Source: Methanosarcina sp. UBA289
Lineage (GTDB): Archaea; Halobacteriota; Methanosarcinia; Methanosarcinales; Methanosarcinaceae
DNA length: 48,561 nt
Assembly (NCBI GenBank): GCA_002496565.1
Contig: DAKJ01000015.1
Coordinates: 1-48,561, forward strand
Direction: 5' to 3'
The notes under the pieces are model-generated. The model was not told where the DNA came from. It saw only the letters and a program-made list of their open reading frames with translations, and made no database searches. This document shows, one piece after another, positions 25,231 through 34,539 of this stretch. Position numbers and translations under genes: made by a program. Each line of letters starts with the position of its first letter. Within the stretch, counting starts at the first letter, position 1.

Positions 25231-25314
25231 GCGAGAGGTGCGATTCGAACGCACGAACTCCTACAAGACCAGGCTCTGAACCTGGCGCCTTTGACCTGGC
25301 TGGGCAACTCTCGC
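25231..25314 (-). tRNA. tRNA-Leu(CAG)
   Basis: On the minus strand the 84 bases fold as a type II tRNA: acceptor GCGAGAG/CTCTCGC, D-arm GCCCAGCC..GGTCAAAGGC, anticodon stem CCAGG/CCTGG with loop TTCAGAG (anticodon CAG, Leu), a long variable arm and T-loop GTTCGAATC. The CCA end is not encoded. The neighbourhood holds mobile-element debris. Confidence 0.95.
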
Positions 25315-25554
25315 ACGATGTAGCTTATGTTACAGGAGCAATAGTAGTGCTCTTTGTTCTTATACTTTTTCCTTGAAAGCCTATTCAGAGGGCGAAATTT
25401 GTCTTAACTATTTTAATAATTTCCTTTTTCGGGAGCTGATTTAAATCTATTTAAATCAGACTTTTTAAATCAGACTTAAAACAGCAGAAGCCGAAAAATC
25501 CATGTGTATGAGTATTTCTATAGCAACATAAAGTAATTAAAATTGATGAAATTT

Positions 25555-26466
25555 TCATCTCATCAATTTTAGAATAAGTGCTTTTTGAGCATGCAGACGG
25601 TTTTCAGCCTCATCAAAAATTACGGAATTCGGACCGTCCATAACTTCATCCGTAATCTCAAGGCCTCGACGGGCTGGCAGGCAGTGCATAACTATTACAT
25701 CAGGTTTTGCGACTTCCAGGAGTTCAGTATTGACCTGAAAAGTGGCAAATTCCTTCAAACGTTTCTCCTGTTCGGCTTCGTCGCCCATGGAGACCCAGAC
25801 GTCCGTATAAATGATATCAGCATCCTTTGCAGCAGCTTTCGGATCATCCGTAATTGTAAACTTGCCTCCTATGGCTTTTGCCTTTTCAAGGAATTCGGCT
25901 TTTGGCTCGTATCCTTTCGGGCATGCGACGACAAATTCCATTCCCATAATAGCCGAGCCGAGCAGGGCTGAGTTGCAGACATTGTTTCCATCTCCTACCC
26001 AAGCGAACTTCAGACCTTCGAATTTTTTCTTATGTTCCATTATGGTCATGAAGTCACCAAGGATCTGACAGGGGTGTTCCCGGTCCGAAAGCGCGTTAAT
26101 TACGGGTATAGTTGAATACTCGGCTAGTTTCTTTACTGTCTCGTGGCTCATAACTCTGGCCATGATCCCGTGAAGGTAGCCTGAGAGGATTCTGGCAGTA
26201 TCCTCAATAGTCTCGCCTCTTCCTACCTGAATATCTCTGGAATTCAGGTAAAGGGCGTGTCCTCCAAAATCAGTCATTGCAACCTCAAAGGAGACTCTGG
26301 TTCTTGTGGAAGCTTTCTCGAAAATCATCCCGAGGCTTTTATTCTTCAGGAACTCTGTAGGTTCTCCAGCCTTACGTTTTTTTTTCAGATCTAAGGCCGA
26401 TTCGAGGAGTTCATAAATCTCTTCTCTGGACAGGTCAGTTATCGAAAGTACATCCTTCTTCATCAC
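25555..26466 (-). CDS. argF: Ornithine carbamoyltransferase
   Basis: The 303-residue enzyme joins carbamoyl phosphate and ornithine to citrulline in arginine synthesis. Motifs are FEKASTRTRVSFE (carbamoyl phosphate binding), REHPCQILGD, and MHCLPARRG, which binds ornithine. Length and motifs are normal. It is transcribed toward the tRNA-Leu. Upstream lie five AGCTGAATTTAC-type repeats spaced about 20 bases apart, between the TATA region and the start codon. Confidence 0.95.
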   Translation of the reverse strand: MMKKDVLSITDLSREEIYELLESALDLKKKRKAGEPTEFLKNKSLGMIFEKASTRTRVSFEVAMTDFGGHALYLNSRDIQVGRGETIEDTARILSGYLHGIMARVMSHETVKKLAEYSTIPVINALSDREHPCQILGDFMTIMEHKKKFEGLKFAWVGDGNNVCNSALLGSAIMGMEFVVACPKGYEPKAEFLEKAKAIGGKFTITDDPKAAAKDADIIYTDVWVSMGDEAEQEKRLKEFATFQVNTELLEVAKPDVIVMHCLPARRGLEITDEVMDGPNSVIFDEAENRLHAQKALILKLMR

Positions 26467-26486
26467 TTCAACCCCGACTTTACTCT

Positions 26487-26577
26487 AGCTAAACTTACTT
26501 CATTCAAGCTGAATTTACTCTATTCTAGCTGAATTTCTCGATTTTAGCTGAATTTACCTCATTCTGGTTGAACTTAA
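26487..26577 (-). repeat. Five phased 20-bp repeats in the argF leader
   Basis: AGCTGAATTTAC-like units begin at 26487, 26507, 26527, 26546 and 26566, a spacing of 19-20 bases, about two helical turns. A TATA-like element (TATAAAG on the minus strand, about 26580-26587) lies just beyond, so most of the repeats fall in the expected leader of argF. They could bind a regulator or simply be slippage products. Confidence 0.6.
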
Positions 26578-26684
26578 ACTTTATACTACCGCATAGTACT
26601 TATTTTCACGCCGTACTTTTATGGTATATTTCAGGCAGTCAGCCTCGCTATTTTCGTCAATTTGCCTTATTTTTTTCAGTGTAG

Positions 26685-27986
26685 TTAACCTCTAAGCTCT
26701 TTCATATGATCAATCCTTTTCTGGATAAGGGCAGCAGTTCCAATATCTTTTCGGAAAAACAGCTTACCGTGAAGATTTTCAAGGGCATTCTGAGCAATTT
26801 TTTCGGCTGCGACTATAGTATCAGCGACTCCGATAACTGCAATGGCACGGGAGCCGGTTGTGTAAACTTTTCCTTCTTTTTCATAGACGCTGGCATAATA
26901 AATGGAAGCCTCTCCTATATCTCCTACAATTACTTCGCTGTCTTTTTCAGGATTATCAGGATAGCCTGCAGGAACTGCGTATTTACATACAGTTGCTTTC
27001 TTACTGAAGCTTACAGGCAAATTCTCAAGTGTTCCTTTTACCACCGCAGACATGATTTCTACAAAGTCGGTTTCAATTAGGGGGATCACGTTCATGGCTT
27101 CTGGATCACCGAATCGAGCATTGAATTCAACAACTTTGGGGCCGCTGGCTGTAAGGATGAACTGTCCATAGAGAATGCCTTGATATCCTGTTCCGGTTTC
27201 CTCAGAGAGGGCCTTTACAGTATCCTGCATAATCTTCTTTGCCTTCTTAATATCTTCAGGGAGCATAAAAGGCAGGATTTCCCCTGCATCGGTATATGAA
27301 CCCATTCCGCCTGTATTGGGTCCGACATCTCCTTCATAGGCTCTTTTGTGGTCCTGCACGGCAGGGAAGAAAACAAGGCTTTTTCCGTCCACAAAGGCCT
27401 GAAGCGTAAACTCCTCTCCTATAAAGCGTTCCTCGATGACCACAGCTCCTTTCTCAAGAAGTTCACTTGTGTAAGCTTTGGCAGCCTCGAGGTCAGGAAG
27501 CTGGTCTCCCATAACTTTTACGCCTTTACCCCCTGTCAGGCCTGAGGGTTTGACTGCTACATCTCCCAGTTTTTCTATAAAAGCGTGTGCAGGCTTTTCC
27601 TCTGTAAAAACCTCATAAGCAGGGCAGCCTTCGATTCCGTATTTTTTCATGAAATTTCTTGCCCAGGCCTTGTCAAATTCTATTGTTGCACAGGCTTTTT
27701 TAGGCCCTACAACCGGAATTCCGGCATCCCAGAGAGCATCTGCAACTCCTGCTGCAAGAGGGGCTTCAGGCCCTACAAAAGCCATTTCGATCTTTCTGGC
27801 TTTTGCATACTCAACGACTTTTTCAACTTCGGTTTCCTTCTCAAGGAGAAAATCCTCACAGAGGGCGGCTATTCCGGGGTTTTTTTTCGCCATTAACGCA
27901 TAAAGAGAGGGATTATGCTCGCTTTTCTTGATACCTTTGGCGATTGCATGTTCCCTTCCGCCTCCGCCAATAAGCAAAATTCTCAT
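26685..27986 (-). CDS. purD: Phosphoribosylamine-glycine ligase
   Basis: The 433-residue enzyme catalyses the second step of purine synthesis, joining glycine to phosphoribosylamine with ATP. It has the N-terminal MRILLIGGGGREHAIAKGI, ATP-grasp segments (VKPSGLTGGKGVKVMG, EEFTLQAFVDG), VGPNTGGMGSYTDAG and the C-terminal EFNARFGDPEA, as expected. It is separated from argF by about 220 bases and seems monocistronic. Confidence 0.96.
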   Translation of the reverse strand: MRILLIGGGGREHAIAKGIKKSEHNPSLYALMAKKNPGIAALCEDFLLEKETEVEKVVEYAKARKIEMAFVGPEAPLAAGVADALWDAGIPVVGPKKACATIEFDKAWARNFMKKYGIEGCPAYEVFTEEKPAHAFIEKLGDVAVKPSGLTGGKGVKVMGDQLPDLEAAKAYTSELLEKGAVVIEERFIGEEFTLQAFVDGKSLVFFPAVQDHKRAYEGDVGPNTGGMGSYTDAGEILPFMLPEDIKKAKKIMQDTVKALSEETGTGYQGILYGQFILTASGPKVVEFNARFGDPEAMNVIPLIETDFVEIMSAVVKGTLENLPVSFSKKATVCKYAVPAGYPDNPEKDSEVIVGDIGEASIYYASVYEKEGKVYTTGSRAIAVIGVADTIVAAEKIAQNALENLHGKLFFRKDIGTAALIQKRIDHMKELRG

Positions 27987-28433
27987 TTTTATTCTCCTGA
28001 CTTTAAAAAGGTTAATTTTATATTCAAGTATTATTATGGGTTTTTTATGTACTGAAATAAGATGAAGTAAGATAGATAAGAAAAGGTAATGGATTTCCAG
28101 TCCTTAAAACCTTTCAATGCTGCTTTGTGCAGCTATTTGTTTTTATTGACAATTTATTGACAATACTCTTTAATCAGAAACATACTGAAGGACTTCCTAG
28201 TTCTCTATTTCTTATAATAAATATCTTCTTGTTGTCAGGCTTCAAACTTAACTAAAAATCTCTCTTTTTAAGAACATTTTTAAAATTTTACTCCAACGTC
28301 TCCAATAATCGAAACTTATTAGACTGAAATGGTTAGACTCTTTCAAAAAATAAAATCACGAACCAAAATCCATATATAAAATCTTCCAAAGAGGGTGTCC
28401 AGAAGTAGCGAGAGTATCCAGAAGTAGCTAGTG

Positions 28434-28660
28434 GCACGTTTTAATGAGCTTATCGAAGCCTAGAGAACCTTTCTTGATGCTAAAACAAAGCAATTGGTCA
28501 TAGCCATTCAAACTGATAGTTGAAATCCACAGAGAGTACAGCTGCATAGTAATGGCAAAGAACAAGGGTGCGTCTCGTGAAGAAATTATTGACGTAGTCG
28601 TCTTGAACCTTATCACTCCAGTTTTGCTAACGTTCTTGAGTGCCTTCCTGCAGCGACAAA
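28434..28660 (+). pseudogene. Broken AhpD/carboxymuconolactone-decarboxylase-like gene
   Basis: The plus strand reads ARFNELIEA, a stop, then RTFLDAKTKQLVIAIQTDS, a stop, then NPQRVQLHSN, then after a frameshift near 28550 MAKNKGASREEIIDVVVLNL. This matches the AhpD-like order KTKELIAIA..., HSxxAxxxGASxEEIxDxVxL. Two in-frame stops and a frameshift break it, and the expected CxxC cysteines are missing. It lies in the spacer upstream of pyrE's terminator side. Confidence 0.5.
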
Positions 28661-28717
28661 TGGGTTTGAGAGTAAAATCTAAAAAATTTAGTAAAGGAAA
28701 ATGCTCTTACATCTTCC

Positions 28718-29275
28718 TTACTTTAAAAGATCGCTTGCACTCACAAGAGGCACAAGTTCCGTACCTGCCTCTTTTAAGTTTTCTATTGCTCCTTCTTCTC
28801 TATCCACGACACTGATGACGTATTTGACATTTGCCCCGGTTTCCCTGACAACCTCAATTGCGTTCTTGACCGAGCCGCCGCTTGTCGTTACGTCTTCGAG
28901 CATTACAAGCCTGTCTTCAGGTTTAATGTCTCCTACAAATCTGCTCTTTGTACCGTAGTCCTTTACAGCTTTCCGGACTATAAGCAGGGGAAGTTCGGTT
29001 TCCATAGAAACTGCAGTTGCCAGCGGCACACCTCCAAGTTCCACTCCTGCTATTATATTTACATCCATTTGTTTTATCCTGGATGCTGCCTGCCGTGCTA
29101 TAAGTTTCAGAGTTTTAGGGTCAGTACTGGCCTTTTTTATGTCTATATAATACTTGCTTTTCTTTCCCGAGGCAAGTGTGAAATTTCCGTAGCGGATGGC
29201 TCCGCAGGCTTTGAGGGCTGCGATCAGTTCCTGTTTTTGTGCTTCTAATTCCGTATCTATTTCAGATTTGTTCAT
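28718..29275 (-). CDS. pyrE: Orotate phosphoribosyltransferase
   Basis: The 185-residue enzyme makes orotidine 5'-phosphate from orotate and PRPP. The signature is the PRPP-binding loop RLVMLEDVTTSGGSVKNAIE, with FTLASGKKSKYYIDIKKAS near the N-terminus and IAGVELGGVPLATAVSME. It lies downstream of carS on the same strand, 128 bases apart, and so could share its transcript. Confidence 0.95.
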   Translation of the reverse strand: MNKSEIDTELEAQKQELIAALKACGAIRYGNFTLASGKKSKYYIDIKKASTDPKTLKLIARQAASRIKQMDVNIIAGVELGGVPLATAVSMETELPLLIVRKAVKDYGTKSRFVGDIKPEDRLVMLEDVTTSGGSVKNAIEVVRETGANVKYVISVVDREEGAIENLKEAGTELVPLVSASDLLK

Positions 29276-29403
29276 GGTCTTACCTGTTTGCAGCCTTATT
29301 AGCTATTTTCTATTAAATGTACCGAGTAAACGGATTAAATCTTCATATTTTTGATTAGTTTTTTGAAAAGTTCTTGTTAAGAATCCGGTTAAAGCTAATA
29401 AGC

Positions 29404-29931
29404 TTACCAAGGTTCTTTTTTTATACCTGTGAGGTATCCTATTATATTTGTTGTAAGATGCAGCAGAGGCGTTGTGATTAGGATAATTATCATTATTGAG
29501 GGTGTAAAATTGCTCACGAACCATTCTGGGGCTGTAAGGTATGCAAAGACCCAGGCTCCAATTACGAAGTCCAGCTGGTCTACAAGTGGAAGCGGAGCTC
29601 CCCTTTTCATTCCCATCCTGCGCTTGAAGAAACTTTTGAACATATCTCCAAAAAGCGAACCACAGGCAAGGGCAAGGACAACTTTGAAAGCCTCAGTATA
29701 GTTCAGGCCGAAAGCTGGCATCTCGATTCCCAGAATCTCAAAACCCTTTGAATTCAGCCAGATCTGGATGCCACCTGCAAGCACTCCAAAAAAAATACCT
29801 GAAAAAAGCCCTCTATAGGTTTTTCCGTCTCCTATAATCCTTCTCCCGTCCCTTAAAGTCCTGCCTCCGTCAATTGGTTTTCCGCCGCCAAAAACAGCTG
29901 CAAATGGGTTGGGAAGGTATGCTGGAAGCAT
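29404..29931 (-). CDS. carS: CDP-archaeol synthase (CTP:2,3-di-O-geranylgeranylglycerol phosphate cytidylyltransferase)
   Basis: The protein matches CarS (DUF46): VFGGGKPIDGGRTLRDGRRI, GDGKTYRGLFSGIFFG, and KRRMGMKRGAPLPLVDQLDF, within five hydrophobic helices. It activates archaeol phosphate with CTP in archaeal membrane lipid synthesis. The first ATG (29931) cuts the first helix; 14 more in-frame codons (DTTIELIIKAFWL) lead back to near 29973 without ATG, GTG or TTG. So translation may begin at an unusual codon or the protein has a shortened N-terminus. Product call is firm. Confidence 0.9.
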   Translation of the reverse strand: MLPAYLPNPFAAVFGGGKPIDGGRTLRDGRRIIGDGKTYRGLFSGIFFGVLAGGIQIWLNSKGFEILGIEMPAFGLNYTEAFKVVLALACGSLFGDMFKSFFKRRMGMKRGAPLPLVDQLDFVIGAWVFAYLTAPEWFVSNFTPSIMIIILITTPLLHLTTNIIGYLTGIKKEPW

Positions 29932-29973
29932 CAGCCAGAATGCTTTAATTATCAGCTCAATCGTGGTATCAAC

Positions 29974-30604
29974 TCTTTACGTCAATTTTGTCTTTTTCTT
30001 GAGAGAACTCAACTTTCTGGATATTACTGGACTCTTTACTTATCTTCATAATTTGCCCCGCAGAACATACCAATAACCTGTGCTCGCTGTTTTAACCTGC
30101 TTTTAATTAGGTATGGCTAACATCGACTTGAAAATGGACTTAATTAATTAAACTATATATTGAGCCTAAATAAGAGCTCAATGTGCTTAAGTAATGGGCT
30201 TATGTAATTATTGACTCTATTTAATTATACTTATTTTATTAAGTTTAAATCTTAAATTACAGATGGAGATTATGCCTCGTTTTCCCTTCATGTTTTAATT
30301 TTTACCTGAGGCTTATTATTTTTGGATAATTTTCATGTTTAAAAGAGAATATGCTTAAGCAACGTGTCTTTTGCAGAGAATAAATTCACAAAAAGACGAT
30401 AAAAATCAGGGAAAAGGAAAGATAAACCAAGAAATCTTTGGATCGAAAAGTAAAGGGTTCAAGATGAGAAAAGAAGAGATTCTATAAGAGATTCTATATT
30501 TGATAATACTGCTTTGCAGTTATACTTAAAAATTGGTGTTGATCGGGGTGAATAGTCCCCAGATCTTCTCACACGCTATATAGAAAAGAAAAACTTATTA
30601 GAAA
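29974..30604. other. Intergenic stretch between carS and the lysine-rich gene
   Basis: No gene is supported. A short hairpin GGGG-tgaatagt-CCCC near 30547-30562 could be a terminator for the minus-strand lysine-rich gene, though it lies some 45 bases beyond its stop. The rest is AT-rich. Confidence 0.4.
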
Positions 30605-30739
30605 TTACTTTTTCTTCTTTTCCTTTGCAAGTTTCTTCTTAGCGTCCTTGCTGCCTGCAGAAGCCATTTTTTCTAGCTCCTCTAGCTTTTCTCTCTTAGC
30701 GCTTTTCTTCTTCTCTAAATCTTTTTTAGACATTGCCAT
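30605..30739 (-). CDS. 44-residue lysine-rich small protein
   Basis: The ATG at 30739 opens 44 codons that read MAMSKKDLEKKKSAKREKL and end KKKLAKEKKKK. AAGGT lies about ten bases upstream. About 40 percent of residues are lysine and the rest mostly Glu, Ala and Leu, suggesting a helical, highly basic protein that could bind nucleic acid. It is too short for most gene finders. I do not recognise a named family. Confidence 0.6.
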   Translation of the reverse strand: MAMSKKDLEKKKSAKREKLEELEKMASAGSKDAKKKLAKEKKKK

Positions 30740-30987
30740 AATACGTACCTTCATAAATATCGGTGAAATTGCGAGAGCTTTACAGCATTAGTGATGTGAG
30801 ATGCCTTAACAGATCTCGCACTATCAACTTTCAGTTGTAAATGTATTTATCAGTTTCCCGCCAAATAAATCTTTTTGACCGGGTGTCAGGTTTGGTTAAA
30901 GATTGAAGTTTATTCAACACAGGATTAAAATAATTATAATGAAGGGAATTAAAAAAGATAGATTCCCTCAAATGGCTTTTAACTGCT

Positions 30988-32592
30988 TTATCGTCCTTCT
31001 CTTCCTTTACTGTACTTGCACATTGCCGCAACAAGACCGTTAAATGGTGGAGATGGCCTTCCAGGTCTTGACTTGAACTCGGGATGGAACTGAGAACCAA
31101 AGAAGAAGCGCTTTCCAGGAATCTCGGCAATCTCCATTCTGTTTTTGTTTTTGCCGGAAAAGAGAATGCCAAAAGACTCAAGCCTGTCAATAAACTCAGG
31201 ATTAACCTCATACCTGTGGCGGTGGCGCTCGATTATGTAATTGGTTCCATAGATTTTTGCGGCAACAGATCCTTCTTTAAGGATAGCCTCATAGTCCCCA
31301 AGGCGCATAGTTCCACCCATGTCTGAAACACCAGTTTGCTCAGGCAGGAGATCAATTACAGGGTAAGGAGTATCTTCATCAAATTCTGTACTATTTGCCT
31401 TTTCAAGTTTAGCTACATTTCTAGCAAATTCAATGACCGCTAGCTGCATTCCCAAGCAGATACCGAGGAATGGAATATCGTTTTCCCTGGCGAACTTAAT
31501 TGCCATTATTTTGCCTTCTGTGCCGCGTCCGCCAAAGCCGCCTGGGATCAGAATTCCATCATACTGTATTAGCTTCTCAATCTCGGTTGGATTTTCTTCC
31601 AGAGTTTCAGCTTCAACCATATTGACTTCAACCCTGCATCCGTTATTAATTCCTCCGTGTTTGACAGCTTCAAGGATGCTGAGGTATGAGTCTTCAAGAT
31701 TAGTATATTTTCCGACGATTGCCAGTTTGACCGTATTGGTTGTGGACTTCATCTTTGCGACCATTTCTTTCCACGCACCATTTTCGACACTGGAGTCCAG
31801 TTGCAGATGTTTCATTAGCTGGGTGGTTAATCCCTGCTCTTCTATCTCAAGAGGCACTTCATAAATATCATCGGCATCATGAGCGCTGATAACCAGTTCC
31901 TGAGGAACGTCACAAAAGAGGGCGATTTTCTCTTTGGCACTTTCCTGAAGAGGAGACTTTGACCTTACAACGATTACTTCAGGGCTGAGACCAAGGGCCC
32001 GAAGTTCCTTTACGGAATGTTGGGAAGGCTTGGTTTTTTGCTCACCCTGAAGGTCTTCCATAGCCAGGGTCACATGAATAAATACAATATTTTCTGAAGG
32101 TTCTTCCCTGTGCATCTGGCGTACAGCCTCAAGGAAAGGCATGCTCTCAATGTCTCCAACAGTCCCTCCTATCTCAATAAGACAGACATCAGCCCCACTC
32201 CTGGCTGCGACCTTTCGGATCCTGTTTTTGATCTCATTTGTGACATGGGGAATGATCTGAACAGTTTTTCCGAGATAGTCCCCTCTCCTTTCTTTGGAAA
32301 TTACTTCCAGGTAAATCTTGCCTGTAGTAAGGTTATGGTCTCTTGTAAGTTCTGTATCAAGGAACCGCTCATAATTTCCAAGATCCAGGTCAACTTCCCC
32401 TCCATCCTTAAGCACAAAGACTTCCCCATGTTGGTAGGGACTCATGGTGCCTGCATCTATATTGATGTAAGGGTCAATCTTGATAGCCGTAACTTTATAA
32501 CCTTTGTTTTTAAGGTTTCTGCCAATGGATGCGATGGTAATGCCTTTTCCAAGACCGCTCATCACCCCACCGGTAACTACGATATACTTCAT
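30988..32592 (-). CDS. pyrG: CTP synthase
   Basis: The 534-residue enzyme converts UTP to CTP using ATP and glutamine. The synthase half begins MKYIVVTGGVMSGLGKGIT and includes INIDAGTMSPYQHGEVFVL. The glutaminase half has GICLGMQLAVIEFARN with the catalytic Cys and a C-terminal FGSQFHPEF with the catalytic His. Length is normal. It is transcribed toward the lysine-rich gene. Confidence 0.97.
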   Translation of the reverse strand: MKYIVVTGGVMSGLGKGITIASIGRNLKNKGYKVTAIKIDPYINIDAGTMSPYQHGEVFVLKDGGEVDLDLGNYERFLDTELTRDHNLTTGKIYLEVISKERRGDYLGKTVQIIPHVTNEIKNRIRKVAARSGADVCLIEIGGTVGDIESMPFLEAVRQMHREEPSENIVFIHVTLAMEDLQGEQKTKPSQHSVKELRALGLSPEVIVVRSKSPLQESAKEKIALFCDVPQELVISAHDADDIYEVPLEIEEQGLTTQLMKHLQLDSSVENGAWKEMVAKMKSTTNTVKLAIVGKYTNLEDSYLSILEAVKHGGINNGCRVEVNMVEAETLEENPTEIEKLIQYDGILIPGGFGGRGTEGKIMAIKFARENDIPFLGICLGMQLAVIEFARNVAKLEKANSTEFDEDTPYPVIDLLPEQTGVSDMGGTMRLGDYEAILKEGSVAAKIYGTNYIIERHRHRYEVNPEFIDRLESFGILFSGKNKNRMEIAEIPGKRFFFGSQFHPEFKSRPGRPSPPFNGLVAAMCKYSKGREGR

Positions 32593-33072
32593 GGATAAGC
32601 TTCCTCAATAGTTTTCCTAATAGCGGTTTCAGACTACTAAATGTATAATATGTGGTAGACAGGAAATAATCAAATTATAACGAGTAAGAAGTCTGTAATT
32701 TATCCTCTTATAAGAACACAATACCAATATCCTTATGGTATAAAAATTCCTCCCAACTTCTAAACGTGAACAGGCTCAAATAAAAAATGAAAGTATAAGA
32801 CAGACCGGAGTAAAAAATGACAAATTTATAATTACTGACATAAAGTACCGGCAGCCGGAAAAGCTCGGAATGAGGAAGAAAAAGTCGAGAAAAGTTTAAT
32901 TTTCCCTTTTTCAACGCTTCCACAATTTTAACATTTGAAATGGATTTTCCGTGCTTTTCTATATTATGAATCTAAAAGGATCCTCACTTATGAACCTGAG
33001 GTGAATTGAGTAGATGTCAGGTTCAAAAAGAATGTAAATTCTGGGTTCAAAATTATTGTTATCATAAAGAAT
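32593..33072. other. Intergenic stretch
   Basis: AT-rich, with no gene I can support; a minus-strand frame at 32708-32923 has no ribosome binding site or family resemblance. It includes the pyrG promoter region. Confidence 0.4.
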
Positions 33073-33822
33073 TTAGTTTTCTTCTGCAATTTTTAGCAAG
33101 GTGTATATCATACAGGTCACGAAAAGTATTGAAAACAAAAGCGACTGAGCAAAACTGACTTTAAACTGCAGGCCTGATGGTAGCATAAAGTAGAGGAAGA
33201 ATAAGCATATAAGTAGTAAAAGCCCTCCAAAAGCTATATTCAGAGAACGTTTTTCGTTCCCACTTACGTTACTGTGGGTTTTTCTTCCTGTGAAATCTGA
33301 AGAGCTTACTGTAAAGTTTCTACGGATAGAAGATGAAAGCCAACCTTGCCCTTTTCCTGATTTTGGGTGAAAACTCCTCTTTATAGGTAGTGCGAATGAG
33401 GGCCTTTGAGAACTCAATTCTTCATTTTCATTCCCTGTATAGGACTCATCTTCTGAGTGCTCCTGTGGCTTTGGATCAATTTTTCCAAGCTGGACTGGAA
33501 AACCTTTCTTTCTTGAACCATAACCCGCTGTAATATAGATCTGCCCTTCAGTAAGCACCCTGCCTTCTTGCGGAATTCTTACAACTACGGAAACATACTC
33601 TTTTTGAAGCACATATGGATTATCTCTCAGGAAAGTTATCTGGCCTTTTAATTCCTCACTTACTGAGAAATGTATATGAGTTGGAGACCCGTAGTTTGTT
33701 ATCAGGATTTCAAAAGTTTCTTCTTCGCCGGGAGAAAGAGAAATCTCAACGCTTTCCTTTTCAAACTCAATTGAGTTTATCTCCTGTCGGTTGATAATAA
33801 CATTCTGGAATATCTGCTGCAA
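33073..33822 (-). CDS. Membrane protein with N-terminal beta-domain
   Basis: The 249-residue protein has an N-terminal domain of about 115 residues with beta-strands (FEKESVEISLSPGEEETFEI, ILITNYGSPTHIHFSV, VRIPQEGRVLTEGQIYITAG) resembling an Ig-like domain found in archaeal membrane proteins. A charged, low-complexity linker (about 120-195) is followed by two transmembrane helices near the C-terminus (AFGGLLLLICLFFLYFML and AQSLLFSILFVTCMIYTLL). I think relatives are listed under DUF7524 but cannot confirm. The Trm112-like gene lies just upstream on the same strand, with 14 bases between, so they form an operon. Confidence 0.6.
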   Translation of the reverse strand: MQQIFQNVIINRQEINSIEFEKESVEISLSPGEEETFEILITNYGSPTHIHFSVSEELKGQITFLRDNPYVLQKEYVSVVVRIPQEGRVLTEGQIYITAGYGSRKKGFPVQLGKIDPKPQEHSEDESYTGNENEELSSQRPSFALPIKRSFHPKSGKGQGWLSSSIRRNFTVSSSDFTGRKTHSNVSGNEKRSLNIAFGGLLLLICLFFLYFMLPSGLQFKVSFAQSLLFSILFVTCMIYTLLKIAEEN

Positions 33823-33836
33823 GTTTTACCCTCACG

Positions 33837-34022
33837 TCAGTTTCTGAGGTCAGGAGGAAGCAAGTTTGGGATTCCCTCATCGATAGGATAATGCTCTTTG
33901 CATACAGGGCAGTAGAGAGTTCCAGATATGACCTCTTCATCGTTTTCTTCGACAACGTTCAAAATTAGGTCGCCCTTACATACAGGGCAGGCCAGAATAT
34001 CCATAAGATCTTTTTTCACCAA
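33837..34022 (-). CDS. Trm112-family zinc-binding protein
   Basis: This 61-residue protein has the Trm112/UPF0434 pattern LMDILACPVCKGDLILNV and YCPVCKEHYPIDEGIPNLLP, with four zinc-binding cysteines. In archaea, Trm112-like proteins activate methyltransferases that modify tRNA and translation factors. It precedes the membrane protein gene on the same strand by 14 bases. Confidence 0.88.
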   Translation of the reverse strand: MVKKDLMDILACPVCKGDLILNVVEENDEEVISGTLYCPVCKEHYPIDEGIPNLLPPDLRN

Positions 34023-34194
34023 AATTCACCGTTAAAACCGCTTTTCCGATATGATGAGACAGAGTTTCATTATAGTAAAGATAGATAGTTGTTTCTAATC
34101 TTCACTTTTCCACCATGCGGATGTAAACTTTATCCCATTATTTAACCGTATTCAATTCATCCTCCTATTTTAAGGTAATCTATATGTTTACAGG

Positions 34195-34250
34195 CACTTA
34201 TGATTTGACACTTATGATTTGACACTTATGATTTGACACTTATGATTTGA
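34195..34250. repeat. Four tandem 14-bp repeats
   Basis: CACTTATGATTTGA occurs four times in perfect tandem. It lies in the 520-base space between the divergent Trm112-like and cooS genes. Confidence 0.95.
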
Positions 34251-34308
34251 ATCTTATCCGTCTTGTTGAATGTTATTCGTTGTATCTTAATTTAATCGCG
34301 ACATTTTT

Positions 34309-34539
34309 AAGAAAGTTTATAAAACAATAACATTTGATACTTCTAAAGTGTTTTTTTCCAGATTCTCCAGTTTGAGATAGATTGGGCTGGAAATCAAGAA
34401 GTAAAGAATCAGTCAGGTTAGACTAATTCAGGTCATGGATTTCAGGATTCATTCTTCATCAGGAAGCTTGAACCCGGGAAGCTTGAACCTAAATTTTGGA
34501 TAGTTCCAAAAGGAATAGAGAAAAATTGTGGGATGTTAG
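34309..34539 (+). promoter_or_regulatory. Putative cooS promoter and long leader
   Basis: GTTTATAAAA at about 34314-34323 is the best TATA-like element upstream of cooS. It would give a leader of roughly 190 bases. Within it the 13-mer GGAAGCTTGAACC is repeated at 34462-34474 and 34477-34489. No hairpin terminator or riboswitch class was recognised. Confidence 0.4.

Noticed and set aside
29303..29524. 73-codon minus-strand frame overlapping the end of carS
   Set aside because: No ribosome binding site and no recognisable sequence; chance frame.
34195..34250. Possible CRISPR-like array
   Set aside because: The repeats are 14 bases in direct tandem without spacers, so they are simple tandem repeats.
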